Source: Microbacteriaceae bacterium PS02333 (lineage in GTDB: Bacteria; Actinomycetota; Actinomycetes; Actinomycetales; Microbacteriaceae). From it: DNA of 43,217 nucleotides. A program made the translations under genes and the position numbers. Of the stretch, positions 1-7,201 are shown piece after piece; positions within the stretch are counted from its first letter, which is position 1, and each line of letters begins with the position of its first letter. The stretch is taken from the NCBI GenBank assembly GCA_029959665.1, contig JASCOI010000016.1, positions 1 through 43,217 of the forward strand, written 5' to 3'. The notes beneath the pieces were generated by a model. That model saw nothing but the letters and a program-made list of their open reading frames with translations. It did not search any database and had not been told where the DNA came from.

Positions 1-615
1 CTCGGCACCGAGATCGCGCAGGCGTTCACGACGATCCGCGAACTGCTCGACGCGCACGCGGACGAGTTGGGTCGGATCGACGCGGTCGCCGGGGACGGCG
101 ACCACGGCATCGGCATGCAACGGGGTTCCACCGCCGCCGACACGGCAGCACGCGACGCCGCCGAACGCGGCGCGGGTGCCGGCAGCGTCCTCACGATCGC
201 GGGAGATGCGTGGTCGGACAAGGCCGGTGGCACGTCCGGTGCGATCTGGGGTGCCGCACTGGAGGCTCTGGGTCGCGTCATCGGGGACCGTGAGCGTCCC
301 ACAGCGGCGACCGTCCAACGCGCGGTGCACGCCGCGACCGACGCGGTCCTCGCCTTCGGCGCGGTCGTGGGCGACAAGACCATGGTCGACGCCCTCGTCC
401 CCTTCGACGACGTCCTCACCACCCGCATCACCGCCGGCGACGACCTGGCCACCGCCTGGCGCACGGCCGCAGACGCGGCGCAGCGGGCAGCCGAGACCAC
501 GGCCGACCTCCTACCGAGGATGGGTCGAGCACGGACCCACGCCGAGCACGCCGTCGGCACCCCCGACCCCGGCGCGGTCTCGTTCGCCCTCATCGTGGAC
601 GCGGTGGCGCCGTGA
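1..615 (+). CDS. DhaL domain of a dihydroxyacetone/erythrulose-type kinase (5' end outside window)
   Basis: The frame is open from the first base, so this is the C-terminal part of a longer gene. Seen: a DhaL (DAK2) phosphotransfer domain with the Mg-ATP loop GDGDHGIGM near the start, then GTSG, GDKTMVDAL and the closing block RMGRARTHAEHAVGTPDPGA. In the DAK family this domain binds ADP/ATP and phosphorylates dihydroxyacetone or a tetrulose bound covalently by a DhaK domain. The missing upstream part may encode a fused DhaK domain. The stop overlaps the next gene by 4 bases (GTGA). A following TIM-like isomerase gene suggests C3/C4 sugar-phosphate catabolism, for example of erythrulose; the substrate is inference. 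An alternative is a stand-alone DhaL subunit, whose true start could be the TTG at 67. Confidence 0.88.
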   Translation, partial: LGTEIAQAFTTIRELLDAHADELGRIDAVAGDGDHGIGMQRGSTAADTAARDAAERGAGAGSVLTIAGDAWSDKAGGTSGAIWGAALEALGRVIGDRERPTAATVQRAVHAATDAVLAFGAVVGDKTMVDALVPFDDVLTTRITAGDDLATAWRTAADAAQRAAETTADLLPRMGRARTHAEHAVGTPDPGAVSFALIVDAVAP

Positions 616-1361
616 TCACGATCGGCGTCTCGCTGAAGATGTACTTCGGGCACGCGCGGACGCTGCGCTGGGCCGAGGCCGTCGCGGACATCGCCAGGAC
701 GCACCCGGCGGTCACGAGCGGCGCGGCGGAGCTGTTCGTGATCCCGACGTTCCCGTCGCTGGTCCCCGTGCGTGCAGCGCTCGAGGGAACCTCCGTGCTG
801 CTCGGCGCCCAGGACCTCGCGACGGAGGACACGGGCGCGTTCACCGGCGAGGTCTCCGGCGCCGAGCTCGCGGAGATCGGCGTGGACCTCGTCGAGATCG
901 GGCACGCGGAACGCCGCTCCCTGTTCCACGAGGACGACGTCACCATCGCGCGGAAGGTCGACGCCGCGTTCCGCAACCACCTGCGTCCGCTCGTCTGCGT
1001 CGGTGAGGCGAGCCGGGCCTCCCGTCCCGATGCGATCGCGGACGTGACCGGGCAGCTCGACCGGGCTGTCTCGCGGGACGCCCCCGGACCGGTCATCGTC
1101 GCCTACGAGCCGGTCTGGGCGATCGGCGCACCGGAGCCGGCGCCCGACGACCACGTCGTCGAGGTCCTGGCGGGCATCGAAGCGCATCTCGGACAGCGGC
1201 CGGAGCTGGCGGGGTCGGCCGTGGTCTACGGCGGCTCCGCCGGGCCGGGGCTGCTCACCCGGGGGCAGGGTCGCATCGGCGGGCTGTTCCTGGGCCGGTT
1301 CGCGCACGATCCGGCCGCGATCGCCGCCGTCCTCGACGAAGCGGCGGCGCTGACGACCTAG
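612..1361 (+). CDS. Triosephosphate isomerase family protein (possible tetrulose-4-phosphate isomerase)
   Basis: This is a 249-residue TIM-barrel protein that starts at GTG within the stop of the kinase gene. Seen: the N-terminal SLKMYFG block that carries the substrate lysine, the catalytic histidine block EIGHAERR, the catalytic glutamate block YEPVWAIG, and a phosphate-loop motif YGGSAGPGLL. The usual Asn before the lysine (NWKMN in classical TIM) is replaced by Ser, so this is a divergent paralogue and probably not the glycolytic TpiA. Linkage to a DhaL kinase fits a pathway that phosphorylates a ketose and then isomerises it, as known for erythritol/erythrulose catabolism (EryH-like enzymes). 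The exact substrate is inferred. Its stop codon overlaps the stop of the convergent SDR gene by three bases. Confidence 0.85.
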   Translation: MITIGVSLKMYFGHARTLRWAEAVADIARTHPAVTSGAAELFVIPTFPSLVPVRAALEGTSVLLGAQDLATEDTGAFTGEVSGAELAEIGVDLVEIGHAERRSLFHEDDVTIARKVDAAFRNHLRPLVCVGEASRASRPDAIADVTGQLDRAVSRDAPGPVIVAYEPVWAIGAPEPAPDDHVVEVLAGIEAHLGQRPELAGSAVVYGGSAGPGLLTRGQGRIGGLFLGRFAHDPAAIAAVLDEAAALTT

Positions 1362-2041
1362 ATCGTGACGGAGCCGAGGACGCGGTGCGCGATCGAGATC
1401 GACTCGCCGGAGACCGCGGACAGCGGCGACGACAGGAACGCGATCAGGTCGGCGATCTGCTGAGGGCTCGACTCGCCACCGGACCCGCGCTGCACCTCGG
1501 CAGCCGGATCGTCCGTCACGGTGCCCGGGTTGACGACGTTGACCGTCACGCCGGAGCCGGCCACCTCGTCGGCGAGGTTCTTCGCGATCACGCTGACGGC
1601 GGTGTTCCGGAGGGACGCGGTGATGTTGCCGGAGAAGTAGGCGTTCTGCCCGCTCACGACGACGACGCGTCCGAAGCCCGCCTCGCGCTGTCCGGGTAGC
1701 ACGGCGTTCGCGACCCGCAGGAACCCGAGCGCCTTGCCGTCGACGGCCCGGGCGATCTGATCCGGGTCGGACTTCTTCGCCGGGTCGAGGGTCCCGGCAC
1801 TCGGCGCCGCGGTCACGACGAGCACGTCGATGCGCCCGTGCTGCGCGATGACCGAGGCGACACCGGCGTCGACCGAGGCCTGGTCCGCGGTGTCGATCGC
1901 GACGCCGTCGTCGTCCGTCGCACTCCGCGAGGCGACGACGACCGTCGCTCCTTCGGCCCGGAGTCGATCGGCGACGGCGCTGCCGATGTACCCCTTGCCC
2001 CCGACGACGAGCGCGACACGGTCCGTGAGTTGGAGATCCAC
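1358..2041 (-). CDS. SDR-fold protein lacking the usual catalytic Tyr/Lys
   Basis: This is a 227-residue Rossmann-fold protein of the short-chain dehydrogenase/reductase type. Seen: an N-terminal nucleotide-binding loop GGKGYIGSAVADRLRAEG in place of TGxxxGIG, a VVVASRS segment typical of an NADP-binding strand, and a C-terminal NVVNPGTV block. In the segment VSGQNAYFSGNITASLRNTA, the positions that align with catalytic YxxxK appear to be Ala and Asn. The fold is therefore well supported, while dehydrogenase activity is doubtful. It could be a regulatory or structural SDR. It is convergent with the TIM-like gene, with overlapping stop codons, and divergent from the small gene at 2209. Confidence 0.8.
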   Translation of the reverse strand: MDLQLTDRVALVVGGKGYIGSAVADRLRAEGATVVVASRSATDDDGVAIDTADQASVDAGVASVIAQHGRIDVLVVTAAPSAGTLDPAKKSDPDQIARAVDGKALGFLRVANAVLPGQREAGFGRVVVVSGQNAYFSGNITASLRNTAVSVIAKNLADEVAGSGVTVNVVNPGTVTDDPAAEVQRGSGGESSPQQIADLIAFLSSPLSAVSGESISIAHRVLGSVTI

Positions 2042-2083
2042 GCCGCCACGCTATCCCTCGGTCGCACATCGGGTCGTTCAGTG

Positions 2084-2117
2084 TTCCGTACAGTTCGGTG
2101 CGCGAAACGTACAGAAC
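2084..2117. promoter_or_regulatory. Inverted GTAC-centred sites, possible operator
   Basis: Between the divergent SDR and small hypothetical genes lie GTTCCGTAC (2084-2092) and GTACAGAAC (2109-2117), which match as an inverted repeat at 8 of 9 positions. The decamers CGTACAGTTC and CGTACAGAAC are also near direct repeats. Such sites are typical of dimeric repressors of the TetR or MarR type, and both families are encoded just downstream. Which protein binds is unknown. Confidence 0.35.
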
Positions 2118-2208
2118 CTGGATTGTCAGTTGCTCTAACCGTTCACGTTATGAAACACTTTCGTCGTCCAACCCGGACGCGAAGACGATCAGGAAGGTGG
2201 AACCCGGC

Positions 2209-2391
2209 ATGCGCAGCACGTACCACGGAGCCCAGTGGAGCACCGGTCTCCTCGGCACTCACCCCCGTGCGGGCCTCACTGACCCGGCCGTCATCGCCGC
2301 GTACGTCACCGCGCGCATCGAGGACCCGTCGCTGCTGTCCAAGCGTGCCGAGCCGGCCTACGCCGACTTCTTCACCGTCCCGCAGGCCTGA
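2209..2391 (+). CDS. Small hypothetical protein (60 aa)
   Basis: The product begins MRSTYHGAQWSTG and ends FFTVPQA. It is soluble, with no membrane segment, signal peptide or motif that I recognise. An AGGAAGG Shine-Dalgarno sequence at 2191-2197 precedes the ATG by 11 bases. The MarR gene follows 21 bases downstream, so the two are probably co-transcribed. Codon use resembles its neighbours, which supports a real gene, but there is no family assignment. Confidence 0.55.
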   Translation: MRSTYHGAQWSTGLLGTHPRAGLTDPAVIAAYVTARIEDPSLLSKRAEPAYADFFTVPQA

Positions 2392-2412
2392 GAACCCGGA
2401 GTTCATGACCAC

Positions 2413-2952
2413 ATGCCGTTGACCGTCGTCCGCCGAGAGCACGTCCACCTCTACTCACGAGCACCCCGATCGAAGGCCGCCCGGTCGGCTGTCGACGCGA
2501 TCCTCCGGCTGCAGCACGCCGAGGAACAGCAGATCGAGCACGCCCGTATCGAGAGCGGGCTGTCGAAGAACGAGTTCCTCGCGGTCCGGTACCTGCTGCA
2601 GGCCCACCGGGACGGCCGGGCGATGGGCCCGAAGGACCTCGCGGTGATGCTCGCGGTGTCCAACGCCTCGGTGACGAAGATCGTCGACGGCCTCGTGGAG
2701 AAGGGCGACATCGTCCGGACCGCGCACCCCACCGATCGTCGGGCGCAGTTCCTCGAACCGACCGACCAGGTGGCGACCAAGATCGACGAGTCGTACGCGC
2801 AGTTCCACGAGATCGTCGTGGGGGTGCTCGACGGGCTGCCGGCCGCCGACAACGAGGTGGTCGCCGAGGCCCTCGGACGGATCGTGGACGCCCTCGCCGA
2901 GGCGGTTCCGGAGCCGGCCGACGAGTACACCGTGGACGACACCACCGCCTGA
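2413..2952 (+). CDS. MarR family transcriptional regulator
   Basis: This 179-residue winged-helix DNA-binding protein has the MarR layout. An N-terminal dimerisation helix (LQHAEEQQIEHARIE) is followed by the helix-turn-helix MGPKDLAVMLAVSNASVTKI, then the wing VRTAHPTDRRAQFLEPTD with the DRR motif seen in MarR proteins, and a C-terminal dimerisation helix. The likely role is a ligand-responsive repressor. The ligand and targets are unknown; the small gene upstream, the SDR gene and the adjacent TetR gene are candidates. An ATG at 2405 lies in another frame and meets a stop after five codons, so the ATG at 2413 is preferred; CGGAG at 2398-2402 is a plausible ribosome site. Confidence 0.9.
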   Translation: MPLTVVRREHVHLYSRAPRSKAARSAVDAILRLQHAEEQQIEHARIESGLSKNEFLAVRYLLQAHRDGRAMGPKDLAVMLAVSNASVTKIVDGLVEKGDIVRTAHPTDRRAQFLEPTDQVATKIDESYAQFHEIVVGVLDGLPAADNEVVAEALGRIVDALAEAVPEPADEYTVDDTTA

Positions 2953-2977
2953 AACCTTCCAGCGGTAAGTTGTCTGC

Positions 2978-3583
2978 ATGACCTCTGCCGACGACGCCGG
3001 GACCGTGCCGCGGCGCGGGTACCGCAAGGGTGCGGAGCGGCGGGTCCAGATCCTCGACGAGATGATCAGGATGGTGGCCGAGCAGGGGGTCGACGCCTCG
3101 TCGCTCCGGTCGGTGGCCGATGCGCTCGGCATCACGCACGCGGCACTCCGGCACTACTTCCCGTCGCGGGACGAACTCCTGCTCGCCGTCTACCGGGAGC
3201 ACGAGGTCCGCGAGCAGGGCGCTCCGGATCGTCTGCAGTCCGCGATCGGCGACATGCGCGAGAGCGCGGGCCGGAACCGCGAGATCCCGGGGCTCGTGCA
3301 GCTCTACACGACGCTCGCCGCCGATGCCGTCGGTGAGGGGCACCCGTCGACGCGGGACTTCATGCGCGAGCGGTTCGCGCGTCTGCGGGGCGAACTCGCC
3401 GAACTCATCCGCCGCGACCAGGAGCTCGGGCGCATCCGGGCCGACCTCGACCCGACCGATCTGGCGTCCTTGAGCATTGCGGCGTCCGACGGGCTGCAGG
3501 TCCAGTGGCTGCTCGACCCCGACGCGGTCGACGGCGAACGGGTGCTGCACCTGCTCGAGCAGATCGTCCCGCCCGCTGGGTGA
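2978..3583 (+). CDS. TetR/AcrR family transcriptional regulator
   Basis: This 201-residue protein has an N-terminal TetR helix-turn-helix (RVQILDEMIRMVAEQGVDAS, then LRSVADALGITHAALRHYFP) and a helical C-terminal ligand domain. The motif RHYFPSRDELL corresponds to the usual YYHFxSKEEL recognition helix end. The probable role is a ligand-responsive repressor; the effector is unknown. A -10-like TAAGTT (2966-2971) lies six bases before the ATG with no Shine-Dalgarno sequence, suggesting a leaderless mRNA. The gene is followed by a dispersed repeat and a strong bidirectional terminator that separates it from the convergent sugar-oxidoreductase operon. Confidence 0.9.
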   Translation: MTSADDAGTVPRRGYRKGAERRVQILDEMIRMVAEQGVDASSLRSVADALGITHAALRHYFPSRDELLLAVYREHEVREQGAPDRLQSAIGDMRESAGRNREIPGLVQLYTTLAADAVGEGHPSTRDFMRERFARLRGELAELIRRDQELGRIRADLDPTDLASLSIAASDGLQVQWLLDPDAVDGERVLHLLEQIVPPAG

Positions 3584-3602
3584 CTGCCTGACGGAACCGG
3601 CG

Positions 3603-3630
3603 GGACGGGGCCGAGCCGAGCCTCCAGGCC
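3603..3630. repeat. 28-bp dispersed intergenic repeat, copy 1
   Basis: A 28-bp sequence beginning GGACGGGGCCGAG and ending GCCTCCAGGCC is found here and, base for base, at 14546-14573. Both copies are intergenic and close to gene ends. A weaker relative (CGGGCCTCCAGTCCGG) occurs at 25257-25272. The function is unknown; it may be a REP-like element. Confidence 0.7.
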
Positions 3631-3646
3631 CGACGGCGGGGAACGA

Positions 3647-3676
3647 GAACGGCCGGCCCCGCGGGGCCGGCCGTTC
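3647..3676. terminator. Bidirectional terminator hairpin
   Basis: The arms GAACGGCCGGCCCC (3647-3660) and GGGGCCGGCCGTTC (3663-3676) are a perfect 14-bp inverted repeat with a two-base centre. It lies between two convergent genes (TetR on plus, oxidoreductase on minus), as expected for a shared terminator. Confidence 0.85.
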
Positions 3677-3691
3677 GTCGTGTGTGTGGGA

Positions 3692-4807
3692 CTACGCGTG
3701 CACGCCCTCGGCGAGGACCGCGGCCGCGGGGTCGAAGTCCTCGGGGAGCGGCTGGATCGGGTCGATCGACGAGGTGATCTCGACGGCCTGGCCCGACTCG
3801 GCAGCGTCGCGGATGCCGAGCATGACGTCCAGTGCGTGCGACGCCACGGCGCCGGAAGCGCGCTCCGGCCGGCCCTCGGCGATCGCGCGGGCCAGCTCGA
3901 CGACGCCGGTGCCACGGCCCCAGGTGGAGCCCTTGTGCGTCAGCGTGGTCGGCTCGTCCTTGCCGAGCGTCCACAGCGTGCTGTCGCCGTCGAAGACGTT
4001 CGGGTCCGGCAGCACGATCGTGCCCTCGGAGCCGTTGATCTCGACGAAGCCGTTGCGGGGCAGTGCGTGCTGGAACGACAGGGTCGTCTGTGCCGACTGG
4101 CCACCCGCGAACGAGATGAGCGCGGCGTGGTGCGTGGGCACCTCGACGGCGAACTCCGTGCCGGCGCGCGGGCCGGAGCCGATCACGCGGGTCTCACGGG
4201 ACTTCGACGACACGGCCTGCACACGCGAGGCGGAACCGAAGGCGTGCAGGAGCGTCGTGACGTAGTACGGGCCGATGTCGAACAGTGGACCGGCGCCCTG
4301 CGCGTACAGGAACTCGGGGTCCGGGTGCCACTGGTCCGGGCCGGGGACGTGGAACATCGTCGTCGCGGTGAGCGGCGTACCGATGTCGCCGCGGGCGATG
4401 GCGCGGATGGCGGTCTGGATCCCGGCACCGAGCACGGTGTCCGGCGCGGTCGCGTAGCGGACGCCTGCTGCCGCGGCGGCGGCGAGCAGGGCCTGCGCGT
4501 CCTCCGCGTTGGTGGCGACGGGCTTCTCGCTCCAGGTGTGCTTGCCGGCGGCGATGATCTGCTGTCCGACCTTGGCGTGCTCGGCCGGGATCGTGATGTT
4601 CACCACGATCTGGATGTCGTCACGGGCGAGGAGCTCCTCGACCGTGCCGGACGCCGGGACGCCGTACTTCTCGGCCTGGGACGCCGCGCGCTCGAGGATG
4701 AGGTCGGCGACCATCAGCACCTCGACGTCGGCGAACTGGGTGAGGTTCGTCAGGTACTGGTCCGAGATGTTCCCGGCACCGATGATGCCGACTCCGACAC
4801 GGCTCAC
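3692..4807 (-). CDS. Gfo/Idh/MocA family NAD(P)-dependent sugar oxidoreductase
   Basis: This 371-residue protein has an N-terminal Rossmann domain with GAGNIS at residues 10-15, the family motif EKP at 94-96 (its Lys is catalytic in the family), and a substrate domain with the block GAGPLFDIGPYYVTTLL around residues 171-187. Family members oxidise or reduce sugars, inositols or their derivatives with NAD(P). It is the second gene of an operon: the ATG overlaps the stop of the upstream isomerase gene by four bases. Pairing with a xylose-isomerase-like TIM barrel and a divergent MFS transporter points to catabolism of an imported sugar or polyol, substrate unknown. There is no sign of truncation. 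Confidence 0.92.
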   Translation of the reverse strand: MSRVGVGIIGAGNISDQYLTNLTQFADVEVLMVADLILERAASQAEKYGVPASGTVEELLARDDIQIVVNITIPAEHAKVGQQIIAAGKHTWSEKPVATNAEDAQALLAAAAAAGVRYATAPDTVLGAGIQTAIRAIARGDIGTPLTATTMFHVPGPDQWHPDPEFLYAQGAGPLFDIGPYYVTTLLHAFGSASRVQAVSSKSRETRVIGSGPRAGTEFAVEVPTHHAALISFAGGQSAQTTLSFQHALPRNGFVEINGSEGTIVLPDPNVFDGDSTLWTLGKDEPTTLTHKGSTWGRGTGVVELARAIAEGRPERASGAVASHALDVMLGIRDAAESGQAVEITSSIDPIQPLPEDFDPAAAVLAEGVHA

Positions 4808-5604
4808 TTGTCGTTCGCCTTCAGCCAGGCGAGGGACTCGGTGATGCCCTCGAAGACGTCGCCCTTGTAGGCGTCGAACTCGACGACGCGGATGGCCTGC
4901 GGCGCGGCGGCGAGGATCGACGGCACGTCGACGTCGCCCTGGCCGGCCGGCGTCTGGTTCTCGAAGGCACGCTGCAGGGCCTCGGGGACGATGAGCGCGC
5001 TCTCCGACGACGGCAGTGCCGTGCGGATGTCGCCGTCGACCTTGCCGTCCTTGACGTGGATCGCGACGACGCGGTCACCGAGGGACTGCAGGACGGCGGG
5101 GGCGTCCGCGCCGCCGACGGTGGCCCAGAAGGTGTCGACCTCGAGCACCGTCTCCGGGCTGATCTGCGAGACGAAGAGGTCGTAGACGGTGCGGCCGTCG
5201 ACCTTGTTCGTGAACTCCCACTGGTGGTTGTGGTAGCCGAACTGCAGGCCGCGGGCGGCAGCCTCGGCGGTGAGGACGTTGACGCGCTCGGCGATCTTCG
5301 CGACGTCGTCGGCGGTCTGCCAGCGGTCGGTCGGGATGAACGGGTCGATGACCGTCTGGATGCCGAGGCGCTCTGCCGCGTCCCAGATCGGGGCGGTGTC
5401 CTCGGCGTCGATGACGGCGACGTGGCCGGACGGGGCCTTCAGGCCGGTGGCGGCGAAGGCGCGCTCGAGGTCGGCGGCGCGCTCGACGAACGCGTACGGC
5501 TCGACGTTCTCGTAGCCGATCTCGGCGACGCGGGCGATCGCCTTGTCGAGGTCTTCGGCGATGGCGTCGCGCAGCGAGTACAGCTGCACAGAGGTGGTGG
5601 GCAT
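4804..5604 (-). CDS. Sugar phosphate isomerase/epimerase (AP-endonuclease 2 TIM barrel)
   Basis: This 266-residue protein belongs to the xylose-isomerase-like TIM-barrel superfamily. Seen: the start SVQLYSLRDAIAEDLDKAI, the metal-site block FGYHNHQWEF, a metal-binding EVDTFW strand, AIHVKD, and a terminal VVEFDAY strand carrying the last metal ligand. Such proteins isomerise or epimerise sugars or keto-inositols using a divalent metal. It is the first gene of the operon with the oxidoreductase. The start at 5604 is supported by AAGGAG seven to twelve bases upstream on the minus strand. Its promoter carries a probable operator related to that of the divergent MFS gene. Confidence 0.9.
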   Translation of the reverse strand: MPTTSVQLYSLRDAIAEDLDKAIARVAEIGYENVEPYAFVERAADLERAFAATGLKAPSGHVAVIDAEDTAPIWDAAERLGIQTVIDPFIPTDRWQTADDVAKIAERVNVLTAEAAARGLQFGYHNHQWEFTNKVDGRTVYDLFVSQISPETVLEVDTFWATVGGADAPAVLQSLGDRVVAIHVKDGKVDGDIRTALPSSESALIVPEALQRAFENQTPAGQGDVDVPSILAAAPQAIRVVEFDAYKGDVFEGITESLAWLKANDK

Positions 5605-5680
5605 TGCAGAGGCTCCTTCGGTCCTGACTGGGCGTTCTCGACCTGCCGGGACGCGATGCTCCGCGACGAGATCGAGTACG

Positions 5681-5709
5681 ACGCTACCCGAAAAACCATC
5701 CGGTGTGTA
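5681..5709 (-). promoter_or_regulatory. Probable promoter of the isomerase-oxidoreductase operon
   Basis: On the minus strand, TACACA (5709-5704) and TAGCGT (5686-5681) are separated by 17 bases and resemble -35 and -10 elements. The 5' UTR would be about 70 bases. The -35 and spacer overlap the degenerate operator at 5691-5715. Confidence 0.5.
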
Positions 5710-5715
5710 GTTTTT
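5691..5715. promoter_or_regulatory. Degenerate operator at the isomerase operon promoter
   Basis: AAAAAC (5691-5696) and GTTTTT (5710-5715) are inverted arms around a 13-base core with partial symmetry. The AAAACC half-site resembles that of the perfect palindrome at 5778-5800, so one repressor may act at both divergent promoters. Confidence 0.45.
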
Positions 5716-5761
5716 GCGACGGTCTGTTGCGGCCCGTTCTGCATGTCCTGACGTCCCGATG

Positions 5762-5767
5762 TATGCT
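5762..5767 (+). promoter_or_regulatory. Probable -10 element of the MFS transporter gene
   Basis: TATGCT lies 11 bases upstream of the 23-bp palindrome, which would place the operator over the transcription start. The corresponding -35 is weak (CTGCAT, 5739-5744, 17-base spacer). Confidence 0.5.
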
Positions 5768-5777
5768 CGCGTCTGGC

Positions 5778-5800
5778 AAAACCGTGCGACGCACGGTTTT
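5778..5800. promoter_or_regulatory. 23-bp perfect palindromic operator
   Basis: The arms AAAACCGTGCG (5778-5788) and CGCACGGTTTT (5790-5800) are perfect inverted repeats around a single A. The site lies just downstream of the TATGCT -10 element and 20 bases before the MFS start codon, a classical repression position. No regulator gene is adjacent, so the repressor is probably encoded elsewhere. Confidence 0.8.
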
Positions 5801-5820
5801 CATCGACTCAAGGAGGCGTC

Positions 5821-7122
5821 ATGAGCACACCCGAACCCGCGGAGACACCGGTCCTGCTGCACCCGGAAGAGGGCATCACCCAGCCGGTCAGCACGATGCG
5901 TGTCGGGATCGGTTACCAGATCGCGCTGTTCCTCGGGCAGTTCGGCCTCTTCGTCGCGCTCATGGCCCCCGTGTACGTGAGCATGCAGCTCAAGGCCGAG
6001 GCGCTCGTCGGATCCGACGCGGCGAACGTCATCGGCTCGGTCCTGCCGATCGGCGCGTTCGGTGCGCTCATCATGAACCCGCTCGCCGGGGCGCTGTCGG
6101 ACCGGACGCGCACCCGCTGGGGACGTCGTCGCCCGTGGATGCTCACCGGCGTCGTCGTGTTCGCGATCGCCCTCGTGTGGATCGCGTTCGCCCCGGACAC
6201 GACGCAGCTCACCCTCGGATGGCTCCTCGCCCAGCTCTCGGCGAACACCGTGCTGGCGACCCTGACCGCGAGCTTCGCCGACAACGTGCCGCAGTTCCAG
6301 CGCGGGAAGTCGTCGAGCATCATCGCGCTCGCCCAGAACATCGCGGTCCTCGCCGGCACCTACCTGTCGGTGTTCTTCGTCGCGAACCTGCCGGTGCTGT
6401 TCATCGCCCCCGGCATCCTGGCGATAATCCTCGTGGTGGTCTACGCCGTCGTCGCCCGTGACGACCTCCCCACGTACAAGCTCAAGAAGTTCACCTTCAT
6501 CAACCTGATCTCGTCGTTCTGGACGAACCCGATCAAGAACCCGGACTTCGCCTTCGCCTGGTGGTCGCGCTTCCTGATCATCTTCGCGACGTTCATGTTC
6601 ACGACCTACCGCCTGCTCTACATGAAGGAGCACATCGGGATCACGAGTGACAAGGAGGCGACGGCAGCCGTCGCGTTCGGTGTCCTGCTCTACACGATCG
6701 CCCTGCTCGTCAGTGCGGCGCTCTCCGGCTGGCTGTCGGACCGGCTCGGGCGTCGGAAGGCCTTCGTCGGCGGATCGACCGCCCTGTTCGCCGTCGGGCT
6801 CGTCGTCCTCGCGCACGCCGACACCGTGAACGGGTTCTACGTCGCCGAGATCATCATGGGCTTCGCGTACGGCATCTACTCGGCGATCGACACCGCCCTC
6901 GTCGTCGACGTCCTGCCGAACGCCGACCGGCCCGGCAAGGACCTCGGCGTCATCAACATCGCGAACGCGCTCCCGCAGTCGCTCGCCCCTGCTGCGTCGC
7001 TGTTCTTCCTGAAGTTCGGCACCGGCGGCTCGCCGGACAACTACGAGCTCATGTGCTGGGCGGCGGGGATCGTGGCCATCATCGGCGCGCTCGTCGTGAT
7101 CCCGATCAAGCGCGTGCGCTGA
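5821..7122 (+). CDS. MFS transporter, probably for a sugar or polyol
   Basis: This 433-residue polytopic membrane protein has about 12 hydrophobic segments. The cytoplasmic loop between the second and third segments, GALSDRTRTRWGRRRPWML, is the MFS signature and is close to the glycoside/pentoside/hexuronide cation symporter type. The second half repeats it as GWLSDRLGRRKAF. It lies divergent from the isomerase-oxidoreductase operon and shares a regulatory region, so it probably imports their substrate (inference). A strong Shine-Dalgarno AAGGAGG at 5810-5816 fixes the start. Transcription is probably controlled by the palindrome at 5778-5800. Confidence 0.9.
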   Translation: MSTPEPAETPVLLHPEEGITQPVSTMRVGIGYQIALFLGQFGLFVALMAPVYVSMQLKAEALVGSDAANVIGSVLPIGAFGALIMNPLAGALSDRTRTRWGRRRPWMLTGVVVFAIALVWIAFAPDTTQLTLGWLLAQLSANTVLATLTASFADNVPQFQRGKSSSIIALAQNIAVLAGTYLSVFFVANLPVLFIAPGILAIILVVVYAVVARDDLPTYKLKKFTFINLISSFWTNPIKNPDFAFAWWSRFLIIFATFMFTTYRLLYMKEHIGITSDKEATAAVAFGVLLYTIALLVSAALSGWLSDRLGRRKAFVGGSTALFAVGLVVLAHADTVNGFYVAEIIMGFAYGIYSAIDTALVVDVLPNADRPGKDLGVINIANALPQSLAPAASLFFLKFGTGGSPDNYELMCWAAGIVAIIGALVVIPIKRVR

Positions 7123-7201
7123 TCCGGTCCGCGCGCGACCCTGCCGGGAGTCGACCCGACGCACCGGGGCTGCACCGAGCCTCCGGGGCTAGCGTGGACT
7201 G

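Noticed and set aside
5800-7164. 454-residue minus-strand frame opposite the MFS transporter
   Set aside because: Highly charged, low-complexity translation mirrored from a membrane-protein gene; the MFS gene has motifs, a ribosome site and a promoter.
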